NCBI GenBank assembly: GCA_963727415.1
Contig: CAVSGF010000001.1
Location: 186,001 to 250,000, forward strand
Reading direction: 5' to 3'
DNA length: 64,000 nt
From: DASQPR01 sp963727415
GTDB lineage: Bacteria > Actinomycetota > Actinomycetes > Mycobacteriales > Micromonosporaceae
The notes beneath the pieces were generated by a model. That model had not been told where the DNA came from. It made no database searches and saw only the letters and a list, made by a program, of their open reading frames with translations. Each line of letters begins with the position of its first letter. Position 1 is the stretch's first letter. Made by a program: the position numbers and the translations under genes. Positions 43,774 to 51,378 of the stretch are shown here, piece by piece.

Positions 43774-44787
43774 TCATGCCAGCCGTACCCGGGGATCGAC
43801 GACCGCGTACAGCAAGTCGACAATGAGGTTGGCGATGACGATGAAGAACGCGCCGAACATCGTCACGCCGAGCAGCGCCGGCAGGTCCTGGCTGGTGAGC
43901 GCGATGCGCGCGTAGAGCCCGAGGCCGGGCAGCGAGAACGTCGACTCGGTCAGGATCGCTCCGCCGAGAAGGATGCCGAGGTCGAGGCCGAAGATGGTGA
44001 CGATTGGCGTCAACGCCGAGCGCAGGCCATGCTTGACGACAACATCCCGCTCGCGCAGCCCCTTGGCTCGTGCCGTGCGTATGTAGTCCTCGCTCATGGT
44101 CTCGAGCATCCCGGCGCGGGTTAATCGGGCGTACCCGGCGGCGTACAGGAAGGCGAGCGTGATCCACGGTAAGAGCAGGTCGTACGCCCAGGTGGCGGGG
44201 TTTGTGGTGATCGGCGTGTAGCTGCCGCCTGGCGCGGTCCAGTGCAGCGAGTAGGAGAAGATCGCGAGCGACAGTAGGCCGGTGAAGTAGATCGGCAGGG
44301 AGACGCCGGCAAGCGCCACGCCCATTGCGCTGCGATCGAACAGGCTGCCCTTACGCAACGCCGAGATGACGCCCGTCGCGGTGCCGGACAGCAGCCAGAT
44401 GACGGCGGCACCGGCGGCGAGCGACAGCGTCACCGGCAGCCGGTCGACCAGGTCCGGCCACACCGGATTCTGGGTGACGAACGAGTACCCGAAGCACGGC
44501 GCGGCGCAGTGAACAGTCGACGGGCCGGTGTCGTAGTTGGTGCCGACCAGGATGCCCTTGGCGAAGTGGCCGTACTGGACCCAGAGCGGTTTGGTGAAGC
44601 CGAGCTTGACCGCGATCGCGTGGGTCTGCGCCGCGTTCTCCGACTTCCCGACGTATCGCGTAGCCATGTCGTCTGCGGTGATACCGGCGATTCGCGGAAC
44701 CAGGAAGAAGATAGCGAAGGTGACGACGCTGACGATGAACAGCATCAGCACCGCGCCGATCAGTCGGCGAATGATGTATCGGGTCAC
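43774..44787 (-). CDS. dppB: Peptide ABC importer permease (DppB)
   Basis: Encodes 337 residues. First transmembrane subunit: N-terminal membrane anchor YIIRRLIGAVLMLFIVSVV, a periplasm-type loop of about 100 residues, then five membrane segments and the ABC coupling motif EDYIRTARAKGLRERDVVVKHGLRSAL, which contacts the ATPases. The C-terminal FGAFFIVIANLIVDLLYAVVDPRVRLA is the classic DppB end. The interval to dppA (122 bp) contains a 16-bp stem hairpin. It works with DppC, DppD and DppF. Confidence 0.93.
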   Translation of the reverse strand: MTRYIIRRLIGAVLMLFIVSVVTFAIFFLVPRIAGITADDMATRYVGKSENAAQTHAIAVKLGFTKPLWVQYGHFAKGILVGTNYDTGPSTVHCAAPCFGYSFVTQNPVWPDLVDRLPVTLSLAAGAAVIWLLSGTATGVISALRKGSLFDRSAMGVALAGVSLPIYFTGLLSLAIFSYSLHWTAPGGSYTPITTNPATWAYDLLLPWITLAFLYAAGYARLTRAGMLETMSEDYIRTARAKGLRERDVVVKHGLRSALTPIVTIFGLDLGILLGGAILTESTFSLPGLGLYARIALTSQDLPALLGVTMFGAFFIVIANLIVDLLYAVVDPRVRLA

Positions 44788-44864
44788 TGGACCGGCTGCG
44801 GTGACCGGCGGGCGTGAGCTCGCCGGTCACCAGTGCCTTCACCTGCTCTCAAACTTGAATCGAG

Positions 44865-44900
44865 GGCTCTGCTCCGGCGCGCGAGCGCCGGAGCAGAGCC
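44865..44900. terminator. Intercistronic hairpin downstream of dppA
   Basis: Perfect 16-bp stem (GGCTCTGCTCCGGCGC and complement) with a GCGA loop, starting 9 bp after the dppA stop on the minus strand, inside the operon. No T-run follows. It may act as a partial terminator or as an mRNA 3' stabiliser that raises the level of the binding protein over the membrane subunits. Confidence 0.7.
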
Positions 44901-44909
44901 ATCCGTGCG

Positions 44910-46667
44910 TTACGACTTGCTGGTACCGAGGGCCATGAAGTCGTACCCACCGAACGGGTTACTGACGAACACGTTCGTCAGGTTCGCCGGGCGGTACACC
45001 AGCACGCTTGACCAGACACCGGGCAGGACGTACGCGTCGTCCATGACCTTGTTGTCGATCTGGCCCCAGATCTTGTTACGAGCGGCCGCGTCGGTCGTCA
45101 CAAGAGTCTGGTCGATCATCTGGTCGATCTGCGGGTCCTTGACGCTCAGGTTGTAGTTTCCGGCGTCACGGATGGTCCGGCTGTCGACGATCTGGGACAG
45201 GAAGCCGAAGCCGTCGTTCCAGTCCGCGCCCCAGCCGTTGGCCATCAGGCCAAGACCGTTCGCCTTCGCGAAGGCCGGCTTTCCGGCATACAGCTTGAAG
45301 TAGTCACCGGTCGGGTACGGCTTCAGGTTGACGGTGATGCCGACCTTGGCCAATGCCTGCTGGAACGCCTCGCCAACCGCCTTCTCCTTGGGCCGGTCGG
45401 ACCGGTACGAGTAGTTGGTGGTGAAGCCGTTGGGCTTGCCGCACTTGACGAGTTCGGCCTTGGCGCCGTCAACATCACCGTTCTTGTGGGCGAGGAAGCC
45501 GTACTCGTCGCTCTTGGTAGCGCCGGGGAGCAGCGGCGGCATCAGCGACGTCGCGATCTGTCCACCGTAGTTACCACCGAACGCCCGCAGGTACGACTCA
45601 TGGTCCATCGCCAGCTCAACGGCCTTGCGGCAGTCGATGTTGTCGAATGGGGCCACGTCCGAGTTGATCGACGTGTACCAGAGGCGAGCCAGCGGGGCGA
45701 GGTCGGCACGAGCCTTCTTCGCCGGGTCGTTGAGGATGGTCGCCTGGGTGTCGGTCTGCACGCCGGCGGACTGCACGTCGACGTCGAGCGTGCCATTAAG
45801 CAGCTGCTGGTCGATGTCTTCGGCGTTCTGGTGAAGCTTGACCTCGATCCGGTCGGGCAGCGCCGGACGGTTCGGGTCCGTCGACGGGTCCCAGTACGGG
45901 TTGCGCTTGAGCGAGAAGCTCTTGCCGGCCTGGTAGCTGTCGAACATGTACGGACCGCTGGAGACCACGTGCTCCTGGTACTTCGAACCGGTGTCCTTGT
46001 CGCGCGGCACCGGGATGGTGGCCGGCAGCATGGCGAGGTAGTCGAAGCTCGCGAACGGCTTGTTCAGGTGGAAGATGATCGTCAGGTCGTCCGGCGTCTC
46101 GATCGCCTTCAGCCCGAGCTTGTCCGGGGTCGGGTCGTTGTAGGGCGATGTGTAGCCCTGCAGGTCCAGGAAGTCGTTGAAGTAGGTCGGCCCGTCCGGG
46201 AAGGTGGTCTTGTCCAGCGAGCGCTCGACCCCGTACTTCACGTCCTTCGACGTGATCGGGGTGCCGTCCTCGAACTTCAGGCCGGGCCGCAGGTGGTAGG
46301 TCCAGGTCTTGGCGCCGTCGCTCGGCTCACCGAGTCCGGTGGCGAGGTCGCCGGTCAGTTCCGCGCCCTTCGATCCGGGCGCGATCTTGAACATGGTCAG
46401 CGCGCGGCCGTAGTAGCGGATGAAGTTCCACGAGTAGCCGTAGTACGTGTCCGCCGGGTCCAGGCTGTCCCACTGGTCCGAGTTGGCGAAGGTGAGCGTC
46501 CCGCCCTTCTGGGTGGACGGGTTGAACACGGCGTTCGCCGCGGCGTTGAACTTCGTCTGGACGCTGTTGGTATTGGTGCTCGACGAGCTGGAACCGCAGC
46601 CCGTCAAGACAAGCGCGAACGCCGTAGCACCGGCGATTGCCAGTGCGACGATCGGTCGTCTTCTCAT
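44910..46667 (-). CDS. dppA: Peptide-binding lipoprotein (SBP family 5, DppA)
   Basis: Encodes 585 residues. Family 5 extracellular solute-binding protein: signal with basic MRRRP, hydrophobic AIAGATAFALV, lipobox LTGC (Cys24), then a Ser/Asn linker. Domain marks: GGTLTFANSDQWDSLDPADTYY, WTYHLRPGLKFEDGTPITSKDVKYGVERSLD, FHLNKPFASFDYLAMLPAT, SSGPYMFDSYQAGKSFSLKRNP and GWGADWNDGFGFL near the end. Anchored outside the membrane, it captures peptides and delivers them to the permeases. It is flanked by a 30-bp repeat array upstream and a strong hairpin downstream. The upstream sequence CACGAAGG is duplicated at 46681 and 46710, the nearer copy being part of the ribosome binding region. Confidence 0.93.
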   Translation of the reverse strand: MRRRPIVALAIAGATAFALVLTGCGSSSSSTNTNSVQTKFNAAANAVFNPSTQKGGTLTFANSDQWDSLDPADTYYGYSWNFIRYYGRALTMFKIAPGSKGAELTGDLATGLGEPSDGAKTWTYHLRPGLKFEDGTPITSKDVKYGVERSLDKTTFPDGPTYFNDFLDLQGYTSPYNDPTPDKLGLKAIETPDDLTIIFHLNKPFASFDYLAMLPATIPVPRDKDTGSKYQEHVVSSGPYMFDSYQAGKSFSLKRNPYWDPSTDPNRPALPDRIEVKLHQNAEDIDQQLLNGTLDVDVQSAGVQTDTQATILNDPAKKARADLAPLARLWYTSINSDVAPFDNIDCRKAVELAMDHESYLRAFGGNYGGQIATSLMPPLLPGATKSDEYGFLAHKNGDVDGAKAELVKCGKPNGFTTNYSYRSDRPKEKAVGEAFQQALAKVGITVNLKPYPTGDYFKLYAGKPAFAKANGLGLMANGWGADWNDGFGFLSQIVDSRTIRDAGNYNLSVKDPQIDQMIDQTLVTTDAAARNKIWGQIDNKVMDDAYVLPGVWSSVLVYRPANLTNVFVSNPFGGYDFMALGTSKS

Positions 46668-46760
46668 GACCTACACACCCTTTCCTTCGTGAGGTGTCCT
46701 CTTCGTTGGGGTTCCTTCGTGAGGTTCCGCCGGGGGCCCGTCGGGTTCACTTCGGTTCCT

Positions 46761-46880
46761 TGTTGCATCGGCGCCGCGGGGACGGCGCCTTGTTGCATCG
46801 GCACCGCGGGGACGGCGCCTTGTTGCATCGGCACCGCGGGGACGGCGCCTTGTTGCATCGGCGCCGCGGGGACGGCGCCG
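46761..46880. repeat. Four tandem 30-bp repeats between dppC and dppA
   Basis: Copies at 46761-46790, 46791-46820, 46821-46850 and 46851-46880. Each begins TGTTGCATCGGC and continues with (G/A)CCGCGGGGACGGCGC; they differ at one to three positions. On the transcribed (minus) strand each can fold into a 7-bp stem (GGCGCCG with CGGCGCC or CGGTGCC). The A/G difference keeps pairing through a wobble, hinting that structure is conserved. The unit is a multiple of three and one minus-strand frame would read repeats of MQQGAVPAVP, but no ribosome binding site supports translation. Confidence 0.85.
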
Positions 46881-46889
46881 GTGGGTGCA

Positions 46890-47888
46890 TCACCGCGCCC
46901 GGGGATCGAACGCGTCTCTGAGTCCGTCGCCGAACAGGTTGAACGACAGCACGGTGACGAAGATGGCCAGGCCAGGGAAGATCAGGAAGTACGGGTCGTT
47001 CTGGAACGTGTTGACCGCGTCCGCGATCATGGCGCCCCAACTGGCGGTCGGTGGCTGAACCCCAACGCCGAGAAACGACAGCGCTGCCTCGAACAGAATG
47101 TTGGTCGGAATCAGCAGGGTGGTGTAGATCAGGATCGGTGCTAGCAGGTTCGGCAGGACTTCGCGGAAGACGATGTACATCGGCCGGCCGCCGAGGCTCT
47201 GCGCCGCCTCGACGAACTCGCGCTCCCGGATCGACAGCGTCTGGCCGCGGATGATCCGGCCGATGTAAGGCCAGCTGAAGAAGCCGATGATGAAGATCAG
47301 AATGACGATTCGCAGCGGCACGCCGGACAGACCGAATGCCTTGTCCGGCACCACCGCCACCAGGACGAAGGCGAACAGCAGGAGCGGGAAGGCCAGGAAC
47401 GCGTCCATCATACGGCTGAGGATGGTATCGACCCACCCGCCGAAGTATCCGGCGATGACGCCCAGGACCACTCCGATCACCACCGACAGCATCGTCGCGA
47501 AGAAGGCGATGATCAGCGAGATCCGCGCGCCATAGACGATGCGGCTGAACACGTCCCGGCCGTTTTCCGGCTCGACGCCGAACAGGAAGTGGCGGCTGAT
47601 GCCACCATGCTTGCCGATCGGCATAGAGGTGTCGGCCGAGGTCAGGTCCTGGTGGAATTCGTTCGGCGGATGACCGAGCACCTTGACGATCAGCGGCGCG
47701 AACGCGGCGACCAGGATGAGGAAGACAATGATACCCGCCGAGGCCATCGCAATCCGGTCCTTCTTCAACCGGTTCCACGCGATCCGCCCCAGCGACCGGC
47801 CTTCGACCGCGACGGCGCCTTCCGGGGCGACGACCGACTCGTCGGTAGGTTCGGTGGTCGCCGTGGTTGGCTCCGGCCCCAATGTCAT
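46890..47888 (-). CDS. dppC: Peptide ABC importer permease (DppC)
   Basis: Encodes 332 residues. Second transmembrane subunit: N-terminal cytoplasmic tail of about 45 residues, LGRIAWNRLKKDRIAMASAG leading into the first membrane helix (IIVFLILVAAFAPLIV), then ENGRDVFSRIVYGARISL, further helices, and the coupling motif REREFVEAAQSLGGRPMYIVFREVLPN. It ends GDGLRDAFDPRAR as usual for DppC. The ATG at 47888 has AGGAG 5 bases upstream. First gene of the operon. Order C-A-B-D-F is unusual, since DppB and DppC genes are normally adjacent. Confidence 0.93.
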   Translation of the reverse strand: MTLGPEPTTATTEPTDESVVAPEGAVAVEGRSLGRIAWNRLKKDRIAMASAGIIVFLILVAAFAPLIVKVLGHPPNEFHQDLTSADTSMPIGKHGGISRHFLFGVEPENGRDVFSRIVYGARISLIIAFFATMLSVVIGVVLGVIAGYFGGWVDTILSRMMDAFLAFPLLLFAFVLVAVVPDKAFGLSGVPLRIVILIFIIGFFSWPYIGRIIRGQTLSIREREFVEAAQSLGGRPMYIVFREVLPNLLAPILIYTTLLIPTNILFEAALSFLGVGVQPPTASWGAMIADAVNTFQNDPYFLIFPGLAIFVTVLSFNLFGDGLRDAFDPRAR

Positions 47889-48394
47889 GGACGCTCCTGC
47901 CCCTCTCGCGCCCTCAAATCCCGGACCGGACTTGGCATCGGCGCCCCCCAACGCGCATCGTCGGCCACTCTCGTAGTCGAGGTCGTCTCAAGTTGTCGTA
48001 TCAGTCGGTATCGGTCGCCGACCAGCAGATGAAGCGAACGTGGGCGGCGGCTTAGCGGCGGCTTAGCGAACGCTAAACCGCTTGGGGGAAGACTCGCGTT
48101 CACAGCACGTGCGGTCAAGGTCCGAGGCTCAACCGTGATAGTCACGTGATCTGCGCTACATTGCGCATTGTGCACGGTGGCCCTACCCGCTGTATACGGC
48201 CAAACGCGCAGGTAAATGATCACTTGATCAATACGGGGGCCGGATCTGATCCTGAGTCACGGAACAGGACGGTGTGCCGGTCGTGTTCAGGGACTTCGAG
48301 GCGTACTACCCGAACTGGCTGGTCATCGCCGGAATGTCCGGCATCTCAAGGATCGGACCGCTGCGATCCGGACTGGGCGCGCCGACCTGAACCG
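47889..48394. other. Upstream region of the dpp operon
   Basis: About 500 bp with no supported gene. It holds TTAGCG-AA-CGCTAA and a doubled GGCGGCTTAGC near 48045-48075, and two TGATCA palindromes separated by CT at 48217-48230; either could be regulator sites for the operon read leftward. A 36-codon plus-strand frame at 48279-48389 is protein-like but unsupported. Confidence 0.35.
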
Positions 48395-48423
48395 GCCGCC
48401 GGTGCCGGATGCTCACCGGCGGC
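48395..48423. terminator. Hairpin downstream of recR
   Basis: Stem GCCGCCGGTG / CACCGGCGGC (10 bp) with a 9-nt loop, 66 bp beyond the recR stop on the minus strand. It plausibly ends the ybaB-recR transcript. Confidence 0.5.
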
Positions 48424-48489
48424 TCGGTTAGTTCGTGCCACTACGCTCCGCGTCGGCGTTGCGCGGTCGGAGCCGTGCAGTTGATCGGT

Positions 48490-49083
48490 TTACAGTGCGC
48501 GGCGGCCGGCGAACGCCCGGCCCAGGGTGATCTCGTCGGCGTACTCCAGATCGCCGCCGACCGGCAGGCCGCTCGCCAGCCGCGTCACCGCGATCCCCAT
48601 CGGCTTGACGATCAGGCCGATATAGGTGGCCGTCGCCTCACCCTCGGTGTTCGGATCGGTCGCGATGATCAGCTCTTTTACCTCACCAGAGCCGAGCCGG
48701 GCCATCAACTCGCGCATGCGCAAGTTGTCCGGGCCGATGCCTTCCAGCGGATTGATCGCTCCACCGAGCACGTGGTAGCGGCCCCGGAACTCGCCGGTCT
48801 TCTCGATCGCGACGACGTCCTTCGGCTCCTCGACCACGCACAGCACGTCGCCATGACGCCGGGCGTCGCGGCAGATCCGGCACTGCTCGGCCTCGGACAC
48901 GTTGAAGCACGTCGCGCAGAAGCGCACCTGCTCCTTGACCCGCGCCAGCGCCGCGGCCAGCCGCTTGACGTCGGCCGGATCGGCCGAAAGGACGTAAAAC
49001 GCGATCCGCTGCGCGCTCTTCGGCCCGATACCGGGCAGCCGGCCGAGCTCGTCGATCAGGTCCTGGAGAGCGCCCTCGTACAC
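48490..49083 (-). CDS. recR: Recombination mediator RecR
   Basis: Encodes 197 residues. N-terminal helix-hairpin-helix (ELGRLPGIGPKSAQRIAFYVL), a four-Cys zinc finger (C56, C59, C68, C71 in RFCATCFNVSEAEQCRICRD), a Toprim domain (DVLCVVEEPKDVVAIEKTGEFRGRYHVLGG and ELIIATDPNTEGEATA) and the C-terminal hook (TRLASGLPVGGDLEYADEITLGRAF). It loads RecA at gapped DNA with RecO. It follows ybaB by 12 bp, the conserved actinobacterial arrangement downstream of dnaX. GTG/ATG choice is not in doubt, as homologues start MYEG. Confidence 0.97.
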   Translation of the reverse strand: MYEGALQDLIDELGRLPGIGPKSAQRIAFYVLSADPADVKRLAAALARVKEQVRFCATCFNVSEAEQCRICRDARRHGDVLCVVEEPKDVVAIEKTGEFRGRYHVLGGAINPLEGIGPDNLRMRELMARLGSGEVKELIIATDPNTEGEATATYIGLIVKPMGIAVTRLASGLPVGGDLEYADEITLGRAFAGRRAL

Positions 49084-49095
49084 GTGGGTTCGCGC

Positions 49096-49440
49096 CTAAA
49101 AGCCGGGGAGGCCGAGGCCACCACCCAGGCCGCCCAGGCCGGAGGTCAGCGGGCCCATGGTCGACTCGGTCAGCTCGCGCACCGCCTCGGCGGCGTTGTG
49201 CACGGCCGCGAGTACCAGATCTTCCAGGGTCTCGACGTCGTCGGGGTCGACGGCCTTGGGGTCGATCGAGATCGACTGGATCTCGCCGGTCCCCTTGGCG
49301 ACGACCGTCACCAGGCCGCCGCCCGCGGTGCCGGTCACCTCGGCCTCGGCAAGCTCCTGCTGGGCCTCCTGCAGCTGCTGCTGCATCTTCTGCGCCTGCT
49401 TCATCAGCTGCTGCATATTGGGCTGTCCACCGGGTCGCAC
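49096..49440 (-). CDS. ybaB: YbaB/EbfC nucleoid-associated protein
   Basis: Encodes 114 residues. Small DNA-binding dimer of the nucleoid: N-terminal Gln-rich coiled coil (NMQQLMKQAQKMQQQLQEAQ), beta strands VTVVAKGTGEIQSISIDPKAV and the C-terminal helix VLAAVHNAAEAVRELTES, ending in a Gly-rich tail. Located immediately upstream of recR on the same strand, as in most bacteria. Confidence 0.94.
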   Translation of the reverse strand: MRPGGQPNMQQLMKQAQKMQQQLQEAQQELAEAEVTGTAGGGLVTVVAKGTGEIQSISIDPKAVDPDDVETLEDLVLAAVHNAAEAVRELTESTMGPLTSGLGGLGGGLGLPGF

Positions 49441-49514
49441 GGTCGTCTCCCCTCCCTCGGCGCCAGCCGGCGCCGGTCCGCGTCCGACGATCCAGCGTAG
49501 CGGTGGCGGTCGGT

Positions 49515-50843
49515 CTAGCCGACAACCGCCACGGGTGGAGGCGCGATCGGACCGGTCACCGGCTCCGGCGAGAGCGCCGCCTCCCCCGGGTCTGCCGCGG
49601 CGGGCATCCGCATCGCACGGACGCCCGGCGCAAGCAGCGCCAGCGCGGTGGGAACGAGAACCGACGCGCTCGCCACGAATAGCGCATTAGTAGTGCCAAC
49701 GCCGGCCACCAGCGGTCCCGCCACGATCAGGCCGACCGGGCCGAGCAGCAACGAGCCCAGCGCGTCGTAAGAACTGATCCGCGACAGCATCGCCTCGGGC
49801 ACGCTGCGCTGCATGGTCGTGTCCCACAACACGCCGAAGATGTCGATCGCGGCACCACCGACGAGCGCTCCGGCGGCCACCACCAGGACCGGAGCATGGA
49901 TCGCGAGCAGGAACGGTGCGAGTGCGAGCGGAAATGTCAGGACCACGCCCAGCAGGATCGGCCGGCGCGGGCGAATCCGCATGGCCACCAGCACTCCCGC
50001 CAGCATGCCGATCGACTCGGCGCCAAGGATGATCGACCAGGCCGGAGCCCCGCCGAGCTCGCGCTTGGCGACGACCGGCCCGATCACGCCGTAGAAGGCT
50101 TCCAGGCCGGCGACGAGGACGGAGAACTGGATCACTACCACCCAGAGCCACTGCCGGGACCAGAACTCCCGCCAGCCCGTCCCGCAGGTCGGTCCACACG
50201 TGGCTGGCCTGGATGACGTCGTCCTTCGGCAGCCTCAGCCGGGTCAGCAGGAACGCGGAGACGAGGAAGCCGGCGGCGTTGACCAGCATGGCCGCGCCCG
50301 GGCCGACCAGTGCCACCATGGCACCGGCGATGGCGAACCCGAGGATCCGGGCTGCGTTGGTGCCCATCCGGAGCAGTCCGTTGCCCGCCTGCAAGCTGCT
50401 CAGACGGGGTGACCTCGGGCACAACGCCGATCATGGCCGGCCAGAACAGGGCGGCGCCGACCCCGGCCGACGCCGACATCACCATCAACAACCAGACGGG
50501 CGCATAGCCGGTCAGCAGCATGACCGCGATGATCGCCCACGGACACACCGCTGAGGGCATCGGAGGCGTACATGATGCGATGCCGGGGCAGGCGATCGGC
50601 GATCACACCACCGACCAGCAAGAACAGCAGCAGCGTTATCGAGTTGGCCGCCAGCACGAGCGACAAGGTGGTGGCGTGGGCGTTGGGAAGTGCGAGTACG
50701 CCAAATGCCAGCGCGACCGGCCCGATCGATGATCCCAAGACCGAGCTGGTGCGCGCCGCGAAGAGCAGCAAGAACCTGCGATGCCGCAGAAGTGTAAGGT
50801 CCTGACGCACGGTCAGTACGTTACGGGCGAGCGACCATGGCAC
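49515..50843 (-). CDS. MFS transporter (EntS-like), three frameshifts
   Basis: Twelve-helix major facilitator. Four pieces in three frames: HRRFLLLFAARTSSVLGSSIGP with LLLFLLVGGVIADRLPRHR (the helix 2-3 loop motif); WLLMVMSASAGVGAALFWPAMIG with PEVTPSEQL; LQAGNGLLRMGTNAARILG with MLVNAAGFLVSAFLL; and AFYGVIGPVVAKRELGGAPAW through the last helices to a Pro-rich tail. Breaks lie near 50545, 50405 and 50155. Three single-base removals would give about 442 codons. The sequence type matches the enterobactin-exporter/DUF894 group, which expels siderophores or drugs; substrate unknown. The likely start is GTG 50843. It lies downstream of the dnaX-side genes on the same strand but has its own spacing. 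Confidence 0.8.
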
Positions 50844-50969
50844 GCACCTGAGTTTCGACTCAGTAGGGTGTGGGCCTGGTTACTCTGGTCGTCTTACTCT
50901 GGTCGTCGTCGCGCGGCTGCGTGCCACCGCGCGGCCGCTTTGCCGGTCGCCGCTTCGACGCGCTTGCGA

Positions 50970-51356
50970 TTACTCCGGGACGACGATCGACCGCGCCAGC
51001 GAGTCGGCGATGGTCTGGTGGGTCTTACGCCATAGCGGCCGGATCCATCCCAACATCAGCGCGAGCGTGTCCAGCACGTGGTACACATCGCGAATGAACG
51101 CGGCGACGAAGCCGATCGGCTTGTGCGGCGACTTTTCGGCGACCAGACGGATGCGCATCGTGGTGCGGCCGAGCGTCCGGCCGTTGTAGCCGGCGAGCAG
51201 CCAGCGGTTGCCGACCAGAATCAACAGGTCGACGCCGTAGAGGATGGCGATGACCCGGCCGCTGGACATGAAGTTGGCGATCACCGGCAATGGCACCAGG
51301 ATCGCGTAGTCGATGAGATAGGACGCCGCGCGGCGGGGCCAAGTCGCGTAACGCAT
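50970..51356 (-). CDS. RDD-family membrane protein
   Basis: Encodes 128 residues. Begins MRYATWPRRAASYLIDYAILVPL, the RDD-type signature with Arg and Asp in the first helix, then two more hydrophobic segments (AILYGVDLLILVGNRWLL and ALMLGWIRPLW), with the conserved NGRTLGRTTMRIRLV between. RDD proteins have poorly known functions, some linked to ion exchange. The start was set at the ATG 51356 because the upstream extension reads against dnaX. It begins 22 bp after the dnaX stop, so it is probably co-transcribed with dnaX. Confidence 0.85.
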   Translation of the reverse strand: MRYATWPRRAASYLIDYAILVPLPVIANFMSSGRVIAILYGVDLLILVGNRWLLAGYNGRTLGRTTMRIRLVAEKSPHKPIGFVAAFIRDVYHVLDTLALMLGWIRPLWRKTHQTIADSLARSIVVPE

Positions 51357-51378
51357 TGCGACACGATAGAACCGCGAT

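Noticed and set aside
46664..46858. Small protein made of MQQGAVPAVP decapeptide repeats
   Set aside because: No ribosome binding site, the frame ends just past the dppA leader, and the repeat is better explained by RNA hairpins; translation is unsupported.
46761..46880. Possible CRISPR array
   Set aside because: The 30-bp units are directly contiguous with no variable spacers and no cas genes nearby; they form a simple tandem repeat.
48279..48389. 36-codon plus-strand peptide upstream of the dpp operon
   Set aside because: Protein-like in part, but it has no ribosome binding site, no known family and no neighbour on the same strand.
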